Origin: Verrucomicrobiota bacterium
GTDB lineage: Bacteria; Verrucomicrobiota; Verrucomicrobiia; Verrucomicrobiales; DEV007
Direction: 5' to 3'
NCBI GenBank assembly: GCA_018970725.1
Contig: JAGWVU010000005.1
Location: 106,959 to 170,958, forward strand
DNA: 64,000 nucleotides
In this document: piece after piece, positions 35,418 to 43,945 of the stretch
Layout: each line of letters opens with the position of its first letter
How positions within the stretch are numbered: position 1 is the stretch's first letter
Program-made: the position numbers and the translations under genes
Notes under the pieces: model-generated
Told to the model about the DNA's origin: nothing
Database searches by the model: none
The model's input: the letters and a program-made list of their open reading frames with translations, nothing else

Positions 35418-35444
35418 TCACCCGTATCCTGTTGTTCTGATTTC

Positions 35445-35496
35445 AAAACGGGGGGCTTTCGCCCTCCGTTTTTTTTTGGCTCGGAGGGCTTTTTTT
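35445..35496 (+). terminator. Two overlapping intrinsic terminators after the RRM gene
   Basis: The first hairpin pairs 35445-35456 with 35461-35472 (12 bp, loop TTTC) and runs into a T-tract. The right arm, GCCCTCCG (35461-35468), can also pair with CGGAGGGC (35482-35489), followed by seven T residues (35490-35496). The two structures share one arm and so are mutually exclusive. Confidence 0.8.
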
Positions 35497-35596
35497 GTCA
35501 CACCCCGGCTCGCGGCGCCAACTTTTCCTTGGAGCACCGTAGTTGTTTACAAATTGTTTTCCTCCCGGCACACTCGACGGCGATCCTCCTTTTTTC

Positions 35597-38500
35597 ATGT
35601 CCCGCCTCCCATCCCGCTCCCTCCCCGCCCCAGGGCGGTCCCAGGTCGTCGGTTCCGCCCTCCTCCGGTCGTTCTCCTGGCTTGGGTTGATCGCGTTCTC
35701 GCTTCTTCTGAACCTGCTCCCGGTTCCGAGCCAGGCGGCTCCCTTTGGCCGGGTCCGCCAGGCCATGGGGGAGAGAGTGAGCTTCACCGTCGCTCCGACC
35801 GCACCCGCCAACCTCACGGTCTCAATGACCTTTCCGCTCGCCGCGCAATCGGCCCAGCGCCCCTATCACCTTTACCTTTTCCAGTGGTCGGACCGTTCCA
35901 CCAATGAGACCGGTTTCGAGTTGTTCGCCAAAATCAAGGGCCCGGGGAAATTTTCATCGCTCGGCACCATCGCGGCGAACAGCACGCTGATCAGCACCAC
36001 GTTGACCGCGTTCAACGCCGGGACCGTCCTCCAGTTTCAACTGCGGGCTTTCTCCGGCACCGGATCCAAGCGGTTGTATTCCGCGTTTTCGAACCTCGCG
36101 GAAATCACTATTTCCAGCTCGAACGATCTCGCCGCCCCCACCAATGCGGCGATCGCGGACTCGACCCGGGACAACCTGAAGCTGACGTGGGAGGACAACT
36201 CCGAACAGGAGGACTACTTCGTGATCGAGTTCAAACCGAGCACCGTTTCCGATTGGAGGTTTTACGCGCTTCCCCTGTTCAATATCGAGGAGTTCACCTT
36301 GAGCGGTGCCTTGGAGCCGGGCAAGACCTACAATTTCCGGGTGCGGGCACTGCGACTCCAACCGGACACGTTGCTGGCCATCGATCCCTCAACCAACCTC
36401 CTTGCCCATCAGGCCACCGGCTCGGGCGGCCAGGTGACTTACTCGACGGACAAACTGGTCTACAGCGCCCCGACGACGACGCTCACCCGGACGATTCCCG
36501 CCTTGGCCAATCCGCCCGGCAGGCTGCGCGGGACTTCGGTCGACGAGTCCACCATGAGGCTCAGCTGGTTTGACGAGTCCGACAAAGAGCAGGGCTACGA
36601 GATCCAGTTCCTCCAGCAAGGGACATCCACGTTCCAGACCTACGATTATGCCCCGGCTGATGCCACCGTGTTCGATGTGAGCAATCTTCAGCCACTGACT
36701 TCCGCGACTTGGCGCGTCCGGGCCGCCTATCAGCTGCAAAGCGGGGAAATCATCACTTCCGGCCCATCCGCCGAGGTCACGGTCTCAACCCCGTTTTTTG
36801 CCCCCGGGGACTTGAAGGCCACGGCCAGTCCGGACACGGACGCCATCACGCTGACGTGGAAGGACAATTCCCAGCTGGAGTCCGGTTACGCGATCTACAC
36901 CCGCCCTCCCGGATCGACCAATTCTTCGAGCGAATCCTTGCAAAAAACGGTGGATGCCAACGCCACCACCACCACCGTGACCGGATTGTCTTTGGGAACC
37001 GCTTACGAGTTTCTGGTGCGTGCCTACCACAGCACCGGCACCGGTGCCATCCTCAGCGATCCCTCCCTGCCGGCGAAGGCCTCAACCCGGAATGGAATCG
37101 TGAGCAACCCGCCCGGGGCTCTCGCGGTGGGCGCGCCGGTGAACTATCAGGTGCAGACCTCGACCTCACTGACAAGGATCACATGGAGCGCCGAGGGGCT
37201 TCCCGCCGGTCTCACCTTCAACAGCGCCACCGGTCTCATTTCCGGCACCCCGACCGTGTCCGGCATTTTTCCGATCACCCTCAAGGCGACCTTCGCCGAC
37301 GGATCGACCAACCAGAAGGTCATCACCTTGCGGACGGTCCTGCCCGCGAGTCCGCCCCTCGCCCTGACGGCGGGCACCCGATCGATTCCTCCGGCCACGC
37401 CGACCTCCATCCCGCTCGGCTCGTTCTTCAGCGATCCCGATACTGAAACGGCGGTTCGTTTGGCCACCAGCGTTGGCGACATTGACGTGATCCTTTTCCC
37501 TTCGGCCACGCCGTTGACCACCGCCAACTTCCTCTCTTACGTGGACAACAATCGTTACAACGGTGTGGCCTTCCACCGCTCGGTGGCCGGCTTTGTCATC
37601 CAAGGCGGAGCCTACAAACCTGTGGAGGCTCCTTCGAAGTTCCAAACCATCCCCAAACTGCCCTCGCCCCTGAACGAACCGGGGATCTCCAATCTTGAGA
37701 AGACGATTGCGATGGCCAAGCTCGGCAGCGATCCCAATAGCGCCACCAGCGAGTTTTTCTTCAACCTCGGCAACAACGCGGGCAATCTCGACTCGCAGAA
37801 CGGCGGGTTCACCGCTTTCGCGAGGGTCTCGAACCCGAGCTGGAGCGTGGTGCAAACCATGGCGGGAAAGCCCGCGGTTCCCTACGCCTATCAGTTGGAC
37901 GACATCGCAACCCCGGAAGTGACCTACGCCCCGGTCGCCTCGAACCCTGATTTTCCCTGGCCCATGAATCCCCAACCCGGGGATTCCGGGTATCCCGGGG
38001 CTCCGCCGGAGATGGATACGACGCGAACCGTGGTCATCAGCAGCGCCAGCCGGATCGCCAGCGTGCTCACTTACGAAATCATCGGGAACAGCAATCCCGG
38101 GGGGATCTCCGCCGCTCTTTCGGGTTCCAATCTGGTCGTTTCGGGTGCCACCGCCGGTGCGCAGGGCAGCATCCAAGTGAGGGCGACGGATCTGGATGGA
38201 ATGACCGTGACCCAGACCTTCGTGGTGCGTGTGGACGGTGCCTACCTCGCCCCGGTGATCAACCAAGGCCCGGCCAACCAGACGGTTACGCTCGGATCCG
38301 GCACGACGTTCAGTGTGGACGCCGCCGGCTCAGCCCCCCTGACTTACCAATGGCGCCGGAACGGCCAGACGTTGGCCGGCAAGACGCAACCTGTCCTCAC
38401 CCTCAACCCGGCGGCCTATGCCGATCAAGGATCCTACACCGTTGTCGTTTCCAACGAGGCCGGCTCCGTGACCAGCGCCGTCGCAAACCTGACCGTCACC

Positions 38501-41500
38501 GGGGTTCCCTCCATTTCCTCACCGCCCTCCAGCCTCACCCGGACCTATGGCTATTCCGCCGCCTTCACCGTGGTGGCCGCTGGCCAAGGCCCCTTTACTT
38601 ACCAGTGGCACAAGGGAAACGCGAGAATCCGCGGCGCGACGTCGGCCACCTACACCATCCCGGTCACCAGCATGACCGACGCGGGAACTTACAAGGTCGT
38701 CGTCTCCAACGCGGCGGGTTCCATGACGAGCCCGAGCGCCACTCTCACCGTTCTGCCCATCGATACCGACGGAGACGGCGTCTACGATCATGAGGAGTTG
38801 GCTGCCAAGGCCAATCTGATGAAAACGGATAGCGACGGCGATGGCTATGATGACGCCGCCGAGCTGGAGTTCGGAGGCAATCCGGCCCTCGCCTCCCGGC
38901 GTCCGACCGCTTTCTTCGTCGCTCGGACGGATGGACCGGCCGTGATGCGGGAACTCGCCTTCCGGCGCATCCCCGCGACCCCGTCCCCCAGTCCGTTCAT
39001 TCATTCCCTCGATGCCACCGCCAAGGACATCGCCTCGTATTGGCTGGCCACCCATGAACTCTCCAACCGGCAATTTGCCGCCATCCTCCAATACGCCTTC
39101 TCCCAGAACCTGATCCAACTGGAATCCCCTCCCGGCGGTCGCCGGTTGGTGAAGTATCAGTCCAAAACCGTTTGCCAGCTCGCCTCCCATCTGGCCACGG
39201 AACCGGGGAACCTTGGAGTCAGCGAGGTCGATTACCGGGACCGTGGCGGCTTCTTCGTTCCCACCACGGTCGCGGAATTTCCGGCCCGCGGCATCACCTG
39301 GCATGGGGCCTATCTGGCCACCGTGGCGCTCAATGCCTTTGCGAATTATCCCGGAAAGAACGTCCCGGCCAGTTGGTCCTTCAACGATGGGCCCAACGGA
39401 TTCTCCCTGCCGACCGATGCCCAATGGGAATGGGCCGCCCGTTCCGGCACCGCCAACCTCGCCTTTCCGACAGGGGCTGGCGTCTCCTCCACCCAAGCCA
39501 ATTTCGCCTTGCCGTCCGGCAAACCGAAGCGGGTCGATAGCTTTGCTCCCAATGCCTTCGGCCTGTTCAATCTGGGGGGCAACGTCGCGGAATGGGTGTT
39601 CGGCGCCGCGCCAACGGAGAACGATGCCTATGTCCGCGGCGGCAGTTGGTCCGCTCCTCAATCCGCTCTGGCCAACAACGCACGCCTCACCGTTGCCAAG
39701 ACAACTCTCGGTGCCACCAACGGCGTGCGTCTCGCCTTGAAACAGGACCCGGCCACCGGGGGTTCCAACAGCCGCCGCCTCATTCCCACGGATCGCCCGC
39801 TGACAATCGATGCCGCCGATCTCGGCGCGCCCCGGATCGCGGGCCAATGGTTGAAAAACGATCTCCCCCTCGCCGGTAGAATTTCGCCGGTTCTCACCAT
39901 CCCATCGCCCCGGACGACCGACGCCGGAACCTACAAATTCGTGCTCGGGACATGGACCAGCCCCAGTGTCGAGGTGGCGGTGCTCGACGCCGCGTTGACC
40001 GAGCTGCCCGTCTCAAGCGGCATCGGGTCCCCGGTCACCCTCGCCATTCCGTTTGCCGGGCCCGGCCTGACCTTCGTCTGGAAGAAAGGCTCCACCGTGC
40101 TGACCGATGGCAGCACCTATGATCTGGTCACGCCCACCGCTTCGCCGGGGAAAACCACGATGACCGTCCTTTCCCCTTCTCTCGACAGCGCCGGGGCCTA
40201 CAGTTGCACCGTCAACTTTCAAGGGGTGGAGACGACGATCCCCTTCAAATTGACCGTCACGGCCCCGCCCGTCCTCATCTATGACGGCCCGGCAACGGTG
40301 CTCAACGCAACCTACAAGTTCGGGATTGTCGATCCCCATCCGCTTCGCGGTCCGGCCGCGGTTTCCATCTCCGGGCTTCCGACCGGGCTGACCTACGACC
40401 AGACCACCGGTCTGATCACAGGCAAACCGACGCAGGCCGGTTTGTTCCGCCTCTGGGTTTCCGTCCGCAACCTCAACGGAACCTACGCCTTCCCCTTCAA
40501 CCTTTTGGTGCAGGCGCTCAACGGCCAGGCTTTGGGAAGTTTTGTCGGCACCGTGGCCCGCCACCCTCTAAACAACCAACTCGGGGGACGGCTCGAAATC
40601 ACCACCACCTCACGGGGCACTTACTCGGGCCGGGTGATTCTCGGCACCACGAGCCACCGGATTTCGGGGGATTTGGCTTCCGTCATCAGTCCGGCCGCAG
40701 GGGCCACCCAGGGCGGGAACGCCTCTTTCTCCATCGAAATTCCGCGCGCTGGACAAACTTCCATGCAACTGGAGGTGCTGCTCAACGCCACCAACAATCT
40801 GGCCACCGGAACGCTGCGGGAAGTGATTGTTCCCGCCCCCGCCAGCCCGCCCGCCCCCGCCGAGGTCGGTGGCTGGCGGAACGTCTGGTCCAGCACGGTC
40901 AAACCGACCACACGCCTCGGTCGTCACACGTTCCGGCTCACCGTTCCGGACGGTGTGGCCTCCATCCCCAAGGGATTCGGGTTCGGTTCCCTCAATGTCT
41001 CCACCAGCGGCGCGGCTTCCATCACCGGGACCCTTGCCGACGGCACCCCCTTCACGTCCTCGGCGGCACTCGGTCCCAAGGGAGATTCCCTCCTCTGGAA
41101 CCTTCTCTACGGAAACGGGGGCTCGATCCTCGGCAATCTTCAGATCCGTCAGGCGGTCAATGGCAGCGAACTCCCCAGCCATCCCGTCAACGGCTCCGCT
41201 AGCTGGCGCAAGCCCGCGATCCCCACCGACCGTCCCTACCCCGGCGGGTTCGGTCTGGCACCAGCCAATTCGTTCGTCATGAGCGTGACCGGCGGGCGCT
41301 ATGTGGCCCCGGCCAAGGGCAAACTGATTCTCGGCCTGCCCGATGTCGTTGCACCCGCGGCGGATCTGATCCGGCTGAGCTTCGCGGAGGGTGGCATCAC
41401 CAACCCGGCCTCGGTTTTGAACCTCCCTTCGATTGAAGTCCGGCCATCCGCCATCATCACCATGCCTCCTTTGGGAGCCGGCAACCCGGCGGGGGCGACG

Positions 41501-42403
41501 CTCAAGGTGGACGCGGCGACCGGTGGCTTCAGTGGCAGTGTGAATCTTCAGGATGGCTCCCTCCGCAAGGTTTCCTATCTTGGCCAGATCGCCATTGACT
41601 CCCGGCCCGCGACCCTGACTACGAATTTGGCCGGAGACAACAACGACCTCACCTTCGCCACGCCGGAAGCGGGTCCTGACGTGAACACCACCACCATCCG
41701 TTATCTCGACCCGGGACTTCCTGCGTCTTCCCTCAGCGTCTCCGTATCCGGCCGGGACATCACGGTCAATCTCGCCACCGGTCCGGGGACCAGCCAAGTG
41801 GAGACCGCCTTGGTTTCCGGGAATGTAATCGACATTGGACAGTTGACCGTGGTAGTAACGGCTGCATCGGTGCCCGGAAGCCCCCTGAGCATTCCCGTGC
41901 CCCTGACCACGGCGCAAACCTCGGCGAACCTCATCGCCACCGCCATCCGCTCCGCGCTTTCCAGCAATACCGCTCTCACCGCCCTCTACGCCGTTGGGGG
42001 CACCGGCAACGCCATTACCCTAACCAGAACCACGGCGGCAGCCAATGACTCCACGCTCAATATCGCGTGGGGCTCAACCGTCTCCGGCGTTCCCGCCCTT
42101 GCCACGTCCACCAATTCCACCCTTGGCGTGGCCCCAACCCAAATCACCAGCACCGCTGCCCAGATCAAACAAGCGCTCGAGGCCTCCGCCGCCGCTTCGG
42201 CTCTCGTCAGCGTGACCCCTGCCTCCGGAAATTCCGGCACCGGCACCGTGACCGCCATGCCGGCCACCAATTTGACGGGCGGTCAGGACGGGAAACTCCG
42301 CGGTTACGGCTATTTCCTGATGCCCCAGGTCCCGACCACCGGACAGACCTTGCTCACCTCCCCCATTCTCTCCGGCTCCGTCATTCTTGAAGAAAAGCCC
42401 TGA
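35597..42403 (+). CDS. Giant secreted mosaic protein: FN3, cyclophilin-type PPIase, Ig-like, FGE-like domains
   Basis: A 2268-residue secreted protein. The signal peptide (hydrophobic LGLIAFSLLLNLLP, cleavage near SQA) supports ATG 35597 over an upstream in-frame ATG at 35543. Rough domain order: four FN3-like modules (68-498), a He_PIG Ig-like module (508-580; GLTFNSATGLISGTPT), a cyclophilin PPIase (620-780) with FHRSVAGFVIQGG active-site residues, two Ig-like modules (884-1053; QWRRNGQTL, QWHKGNARI), a DxDxDG calcium repeat pair (1054-1098), an FGE/SUMF1-like domain (1114-1384; GFSLPTDAQWEWAAR, VAEWVFG, YVRGGSW), more Ig/He_PIG modules (1398-1638) and a beta-rich C-terminus with a TGGQDGKLRGYGYF end. 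The FGE-like part has no Cys pair, so it is unlikely to make formylglycine. Overall function unknown. Confidence 0.85.
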   Translation: MSRLPSRSLPAPGRSQVVGSALLRSFSWLGLIAFSLLLNLLPVPSQAAPFGRVRQAMGERVSFTVAPTAPANLTVSMTFPLAAQSAQRPYHLYLFQWSDRSTNETGFELFAKIKGPGKFSSLGTIAANSTLISTTLTAFNAGTVLQFQLRAFSGTGSKRLYSAFSNLAEITISSSNDLAAPTNAAIADSTRDNLKLTWEDNSEQEDYFVIEFKPSTVSDWRFYALPLFNIEEFTLSGALEPGKTYNFRVRALRLQPDTLLAIDPSTNLLAHQATGSGGQVTYSTDKLVYSAPTTTLTRTIPALANPPGRLRGTSVDESTMRLSWFDESDKEQGYEIQFLQQGTSTFQTYDYAPADATVFDVSNLQPLTSATWRVRAAYQLQSGEIITSGPSAEVTVSTPFFAPGDLKATASPDTDAITLTWKDNSQLESGYAIYTRPPGSTNSSSESLQKTVDANATTTTVTGLSLGTAYEFLVRAYHSTGTGAILSDPSLPAKASTRNGIVSNPPGALAVGAPVNYQVQTSTSLTRITWSAEGLPAGLTFNSATGLISGTPTVSGIFPITLKATFADGSTNQKVITLRTVLPASPPLALTAGTRSIPPATPTSIPLGSFFSDPDTETAVRLATSVGDIDVILFPSATPLTTANFLSYVDNNRYNGVAFHRSVAGFVIQGGAYKPVEAPSKFQTIPKLPSPLNEPGISNLEKTIAMAKLGSDPNSATSEFFFNLGNNAGNLDSQNGGFTAFARVSNPSWSVVQTMAGKPAVPYAYQLDDIATPEVTYAPVASNPDFPWPMNPQPGDSGYPGAPPEMDTTRTVVISSASRIASVLTYEIIGNSNPGGISAALSGSNLVVSGATAGAQGSIQVRATDLDGMTVTQTFVVRVDGAYLAPVINQGPANQTVTLGSGTTFSVDAAGSAPLTYQWRRNGQTLAGKTQPVLTLNPAAYADQGSYTVVVSNEAGSVTSAVANLTVTGVPSISSPPSSLTRTYGYSAAFTVVAAGQGPFTYQWHKGNARIRGATSATYTIPVTSMTDAGTYKVVVSNAAGSMTSPSATLTVLPIDTDGDGVYDHEELAAKANLMKTDSDGDGYDDAAELEFGGNPALASRRPTAFFVARTDGPAVMRELAFRRIPATPSPSPFIHSLDATAKDIASYWLATHELSNRQFAAILQYAFSQNLIQLESPPGGRRLVKYQSKTVCQLASHLATEPGNLGVSEVDYRDRGGFFVPTTVAEFPARGITWHGAYLATVALNAFANYPGKNVPASWSFNDGPNGFSLPTDAQWEWAARSGTANLAFPTGAGVSSTQANFALPSGKPKRVDSFAPNAFGLFNLGGNVAEWVFGAAPTENDAYVRGGSWSAPQSALANNARLTVAKTTLGATNGVRLALKQDPATGGSNSRRLIPTDRPLTIDAADLGAPRIAGQWLKNDLPLAGRISPVLTIPSPRTTDAGTYKFVLGTWTSPSVEVAVLDAALTELPVSSGIGSPVTLAIPFAGPGLTFVWKKGSTVLTDGSTYDLVTPTASPGKTTMTVLSPSLDSAGAYSCTVNFQGVETTIPFKLTVTAPPVLIYDGPATVLNATYKFGIVDPHPLRGPAAVSISGLPTGLTYDQTTGLITGKPTQAGLFRLWVSVRNLNGTYAFPFNLLVQALNGQALGSFVGTVARHPLNNQLGGRLEITTTSRGTYSGRVILGTTSHRISGDLASVISPAAGATQGGNASFSIEIPRAGQTSMQLEVLLNATNNLATGTLREVIVPAPASPPAPAEVGGWRNVWSSTVKPTTRLGRHTFRLTVPDGVASIPKGFGFGSLNVSTSGAASITGTLADGTPFTSSAALGPKGDSLLWNLLYGNGGSILGNLQIRQAVNGSELPSHPVNGSASWRKPAIPTDRPYPGGFGLAPANSFVMSVTGGRYVAPAKGKLILGLPDVVAPAADLIRLSFAEGGITNPASVLNLPSIEVRPSAIITMPPLGAGNPAGATLKVDAATGGFSGSVNLQDGSLRKVSYLGQIAIDSRPATLTTNLAGDNNDLTFATPEAGPDVNTTTIRYLDPGLPASSLSVSVSGRDITVNLATGPGTSQVETALVSGNVIDIGQLTVVVTAASVPGSPLSIPVPLTTAQTSANLIATAIRSALSSNTALTALYAVGGTGNAITLTRTTAAANDSTLNIAWGSTVSGVPALATSTNSTLGVAPTQITSTAAQIKQALEASAAASALVSVTPASGNSGTGTVTAMPATNLTGGQDGKLRGYGYFLMPQVPTTGQTLLTSPILSGSVILEEKP

Positions 42404-42451
42404 CCAACGTCGCGCACTTGCCCTCCGCCAAGTCCTGACTCAAGATCAGGC

Positions 42452-43378
42452 ATGCGGAACACCGTTTTCTTTCTCCTCGCCGCCTTCCTTCTCTCCCAGC
42501 CGCTCCCAGGGCGGGCGGAAGGTTCCTGCCATTGGAGCGATGTTTCTCCCATTCTGGAGACTCGACCGGGGCTCCGCCAGTTCCTCGAGACATCCTTTGT
42601 CATTTCCCCCGGAGGCAGTGCACAAAGACTCGGCAAGGAGTTCGAAGCCCTGGAAGGCCGTCGCATCGGCCCCTACCGGTTCGATGTCACTTCACGCCAG
42701 GACCCTCAATTGATGCTGGAACTCGTGATCGAGACCCGGGCCGAATTCATCGACGACAAAGGGTCCGTTCTCGCCGCCGACTCCCGGACCGCGGGCGTGG
42801 TGGTCCGGGAAGGTTTTGCTTCGATTCGGCTGGAACCCCTCTCCGATGAAGCCGACTCCGGCCATGAACTCCCCAAAGCGCGGCTGGAGGAGCGGTTGGC
42901 CTGGACCCGGCAACAATGCAATGATCTCCACCGGGCTGATCATAAAATCCGCACCCTCGACTTTCCCCAGGAAGCCGACGTCTCCGGCAAGGCCATCTAC
43001 CATCACGATCCCTCAAGCGACGATCTCCGCTATTTCACCGTCGATGCCACCACCGGTTCCGGAACCGGCCTCTCGGAGTCGTTCTACTTCAAGGACGGTG
43101 AACTCATCCACGTCTTGCGCCACCAATCCCCCGCCTTGCCCAATCAACCGGGCTCGGAGTCGCGTTATTACCTGCAAAACGGCCGGATCATCGCCGCCTT
43201 CCGCAAGGCCATTCTTCCACCGGGCACCGTTCTTCCCCCCGTGATGGAGGAGCCTTTGCAGGTCACTCCGAACGAATCCAACCCGCTGCTTGTCCGGGTC
43301 TCGCGTCTCGCCCTCGCCACCGATCCGGCTGAAGTGGCGGCGGATTACGCCTCGCTCCTCAAGGGAATCGGGAACTGA
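42452..43378 (+). CDS. Secreted protein of unknown function
   Basis: A 308-residue protein with a clear signal peptide (FFLLAAFLLSQPLPGRA, cleavage near 22-23). The mature part is hydrophilic and mixed alpha/beta, with only two visible cysteines (CHWSDV near the N-terminus and QQCNDLHR mid-chain), which could form a disulfide. No catalytic motif or repeat was recognised, and I cannot name a family. It follows the giant mosaic gene by 48 bases on the same strand and may be co-transcribed with it. Its end is followed by an AT-rich stretch, so it is probably the last gene of that unit. Confidence 0.65.
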   Translation: MRNTVFFLLAAFLLSQPLPGRAEGSCHWSDVSPILETRPGLRQFLETSFVISPGGSAQRLGKEFEALEGRRIGPYRFDVTSRQDPQLMLELVIETRAEFIDDKGSVLAADSRTAGVVVREGFASIRLEPLSDEADSGHELPKARLEERLAWTRQQCNDLHRADHKIRTLDFPQEADVSGKAIYHHDPSSDDLRYFTVDATTGSGTGLSESFYFKDGELIHVLRHQSPALPNQPGSESRYYLQNGRIIAAFRKAILPPGTVLPPVMEEPLQVTPNESNPLLVRVSRLALATDPAEVAADYASLLKGIGN

Positions 43379-43452
43379 CCACGCTCCGGCTGCCGATGTC
43401 CCCTGGGAGCCCGTGGCGTTCTCCCGTTCTTACCGTCCTCAAGGGAATGGAA

Positions 43453-43485
43453 TTTATATTCATAATAAATTTTATTGAATATAAA
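43453..43485. promoter_or_regulatory. Ten-base perfect inverted repeat in an AT-rich island
   Basis: TTTATATTCA (43453-43462) and TGAATATAAA (43476-43485) form a perfect 10-bp inverted repeat around a 13-base AT-only centre. It sits 40 bases before the ATG of the small histidine-box protein, in an island (43450-43505) far richer in A and T than the rest of the window. It could be an operator for a dimeric regulator, part of an UP-element-like promoter, or a weak hairpin. Confidence 0.55.
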
Positions 43486-43525
43486 CCCATCTTAATTATC
43501 TTATGGCTCCTTTCCCTTTTCCTTC

Positions 43526-43945
43526 ATGCACCACTCCTCCAACACCGAATCCTCCTTCCAATCCAACCCGATCTCGCAACTCTCCCAGCTGACGATCCAG
43601 ATCCAAACCACGGCTCTGGATCTCAGTAATTATGCTTGCTTTAGCGGCTCAGAGAACATGGAATTTATCCTCCAAGGCGCCGCAGAAATGATGGCCACCC
43701 TCCAAACGGTCCTTGGGGGAGCCAACCCGGAAGGCAAACTGGGCGAGCGTGAAACCCGTCACGACTTCCGCAACAAACTCGCGGTGGTCAAGGGCTTCGG
43801 CGACCTCATCAAGATGGACCTGCCACAGAGCCATGGGGCCTTCCTGCCACTGCAACGCCTCTCGGAACGTTGCACCCGTTTCTCCGCGATTCTCGACAGC
43901 TTTGCTCCAAGCGGCCTGGCCCAAGCCTACCGTTTGGCCAGCTGA
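43526..43945 (+). CDS. Small protein with a histidine-kinase-like dimerisation/phosphoacceptor box only
   Basis: A 139-residue soluble, helical protein. Residues 76-98 contain ETRHDFRNKLAVVKGFGDLI, which closely follows the H-box of HisKA-type sensor kinases (H79 as phosphoacceptor, N83 position, then the hydrophobic helix). The chain ends about 40 residues later, with no HATPase_c domain, receiver or membrane segment. It could be a phosphotransfer (DHp-only) protein, a kinase regulator, or a remnant of a larger kinase. The ATG 43526 is preceded by pyrimidines and no Shine-Dalgarno; ATG 43658 is a possible later start that still keeps the H-box. Its 3' end overlaps the convergent ROK kinase gene by 19 bases. 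Confidence 0.6.
   Translation: MHHSSNTESSFQSNPISQLSQLTIQIQTTALDLSNYACFSGSENMEFILQGAAEMMATLQTVLGGANPEGKLGERETRHDFRNKLAVVKGFGDLIKMDLPQSHGAFLPLQRLSERCTRFSAILDSFAPSGLAQAYRLAS

Noticed and set aside
34828..35421. His/Arg-rich open frame on the minus strand under the RRM gene
   Set aside because: It is the complement of the GGC/GGT codon runs of the Gly-rich tail; histidine and arginine repeats are an artefact.
38940..39750. FGE-like domain as the maturase for the sulfatases of this window
   Set aside because: The aerobic FGE active site needs a Cys pair near the RGGSW block; none is present, and a multi-domain exported protein is an unlikely maturase, so I keep it only as a fold match.
43440..43525. 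AT-rich island as a replication origin or an insertion-sequence end
   Set aside because: No DnaA-box cluster, no transposase, no target-site duplication; one palindrome is more simply an operator.
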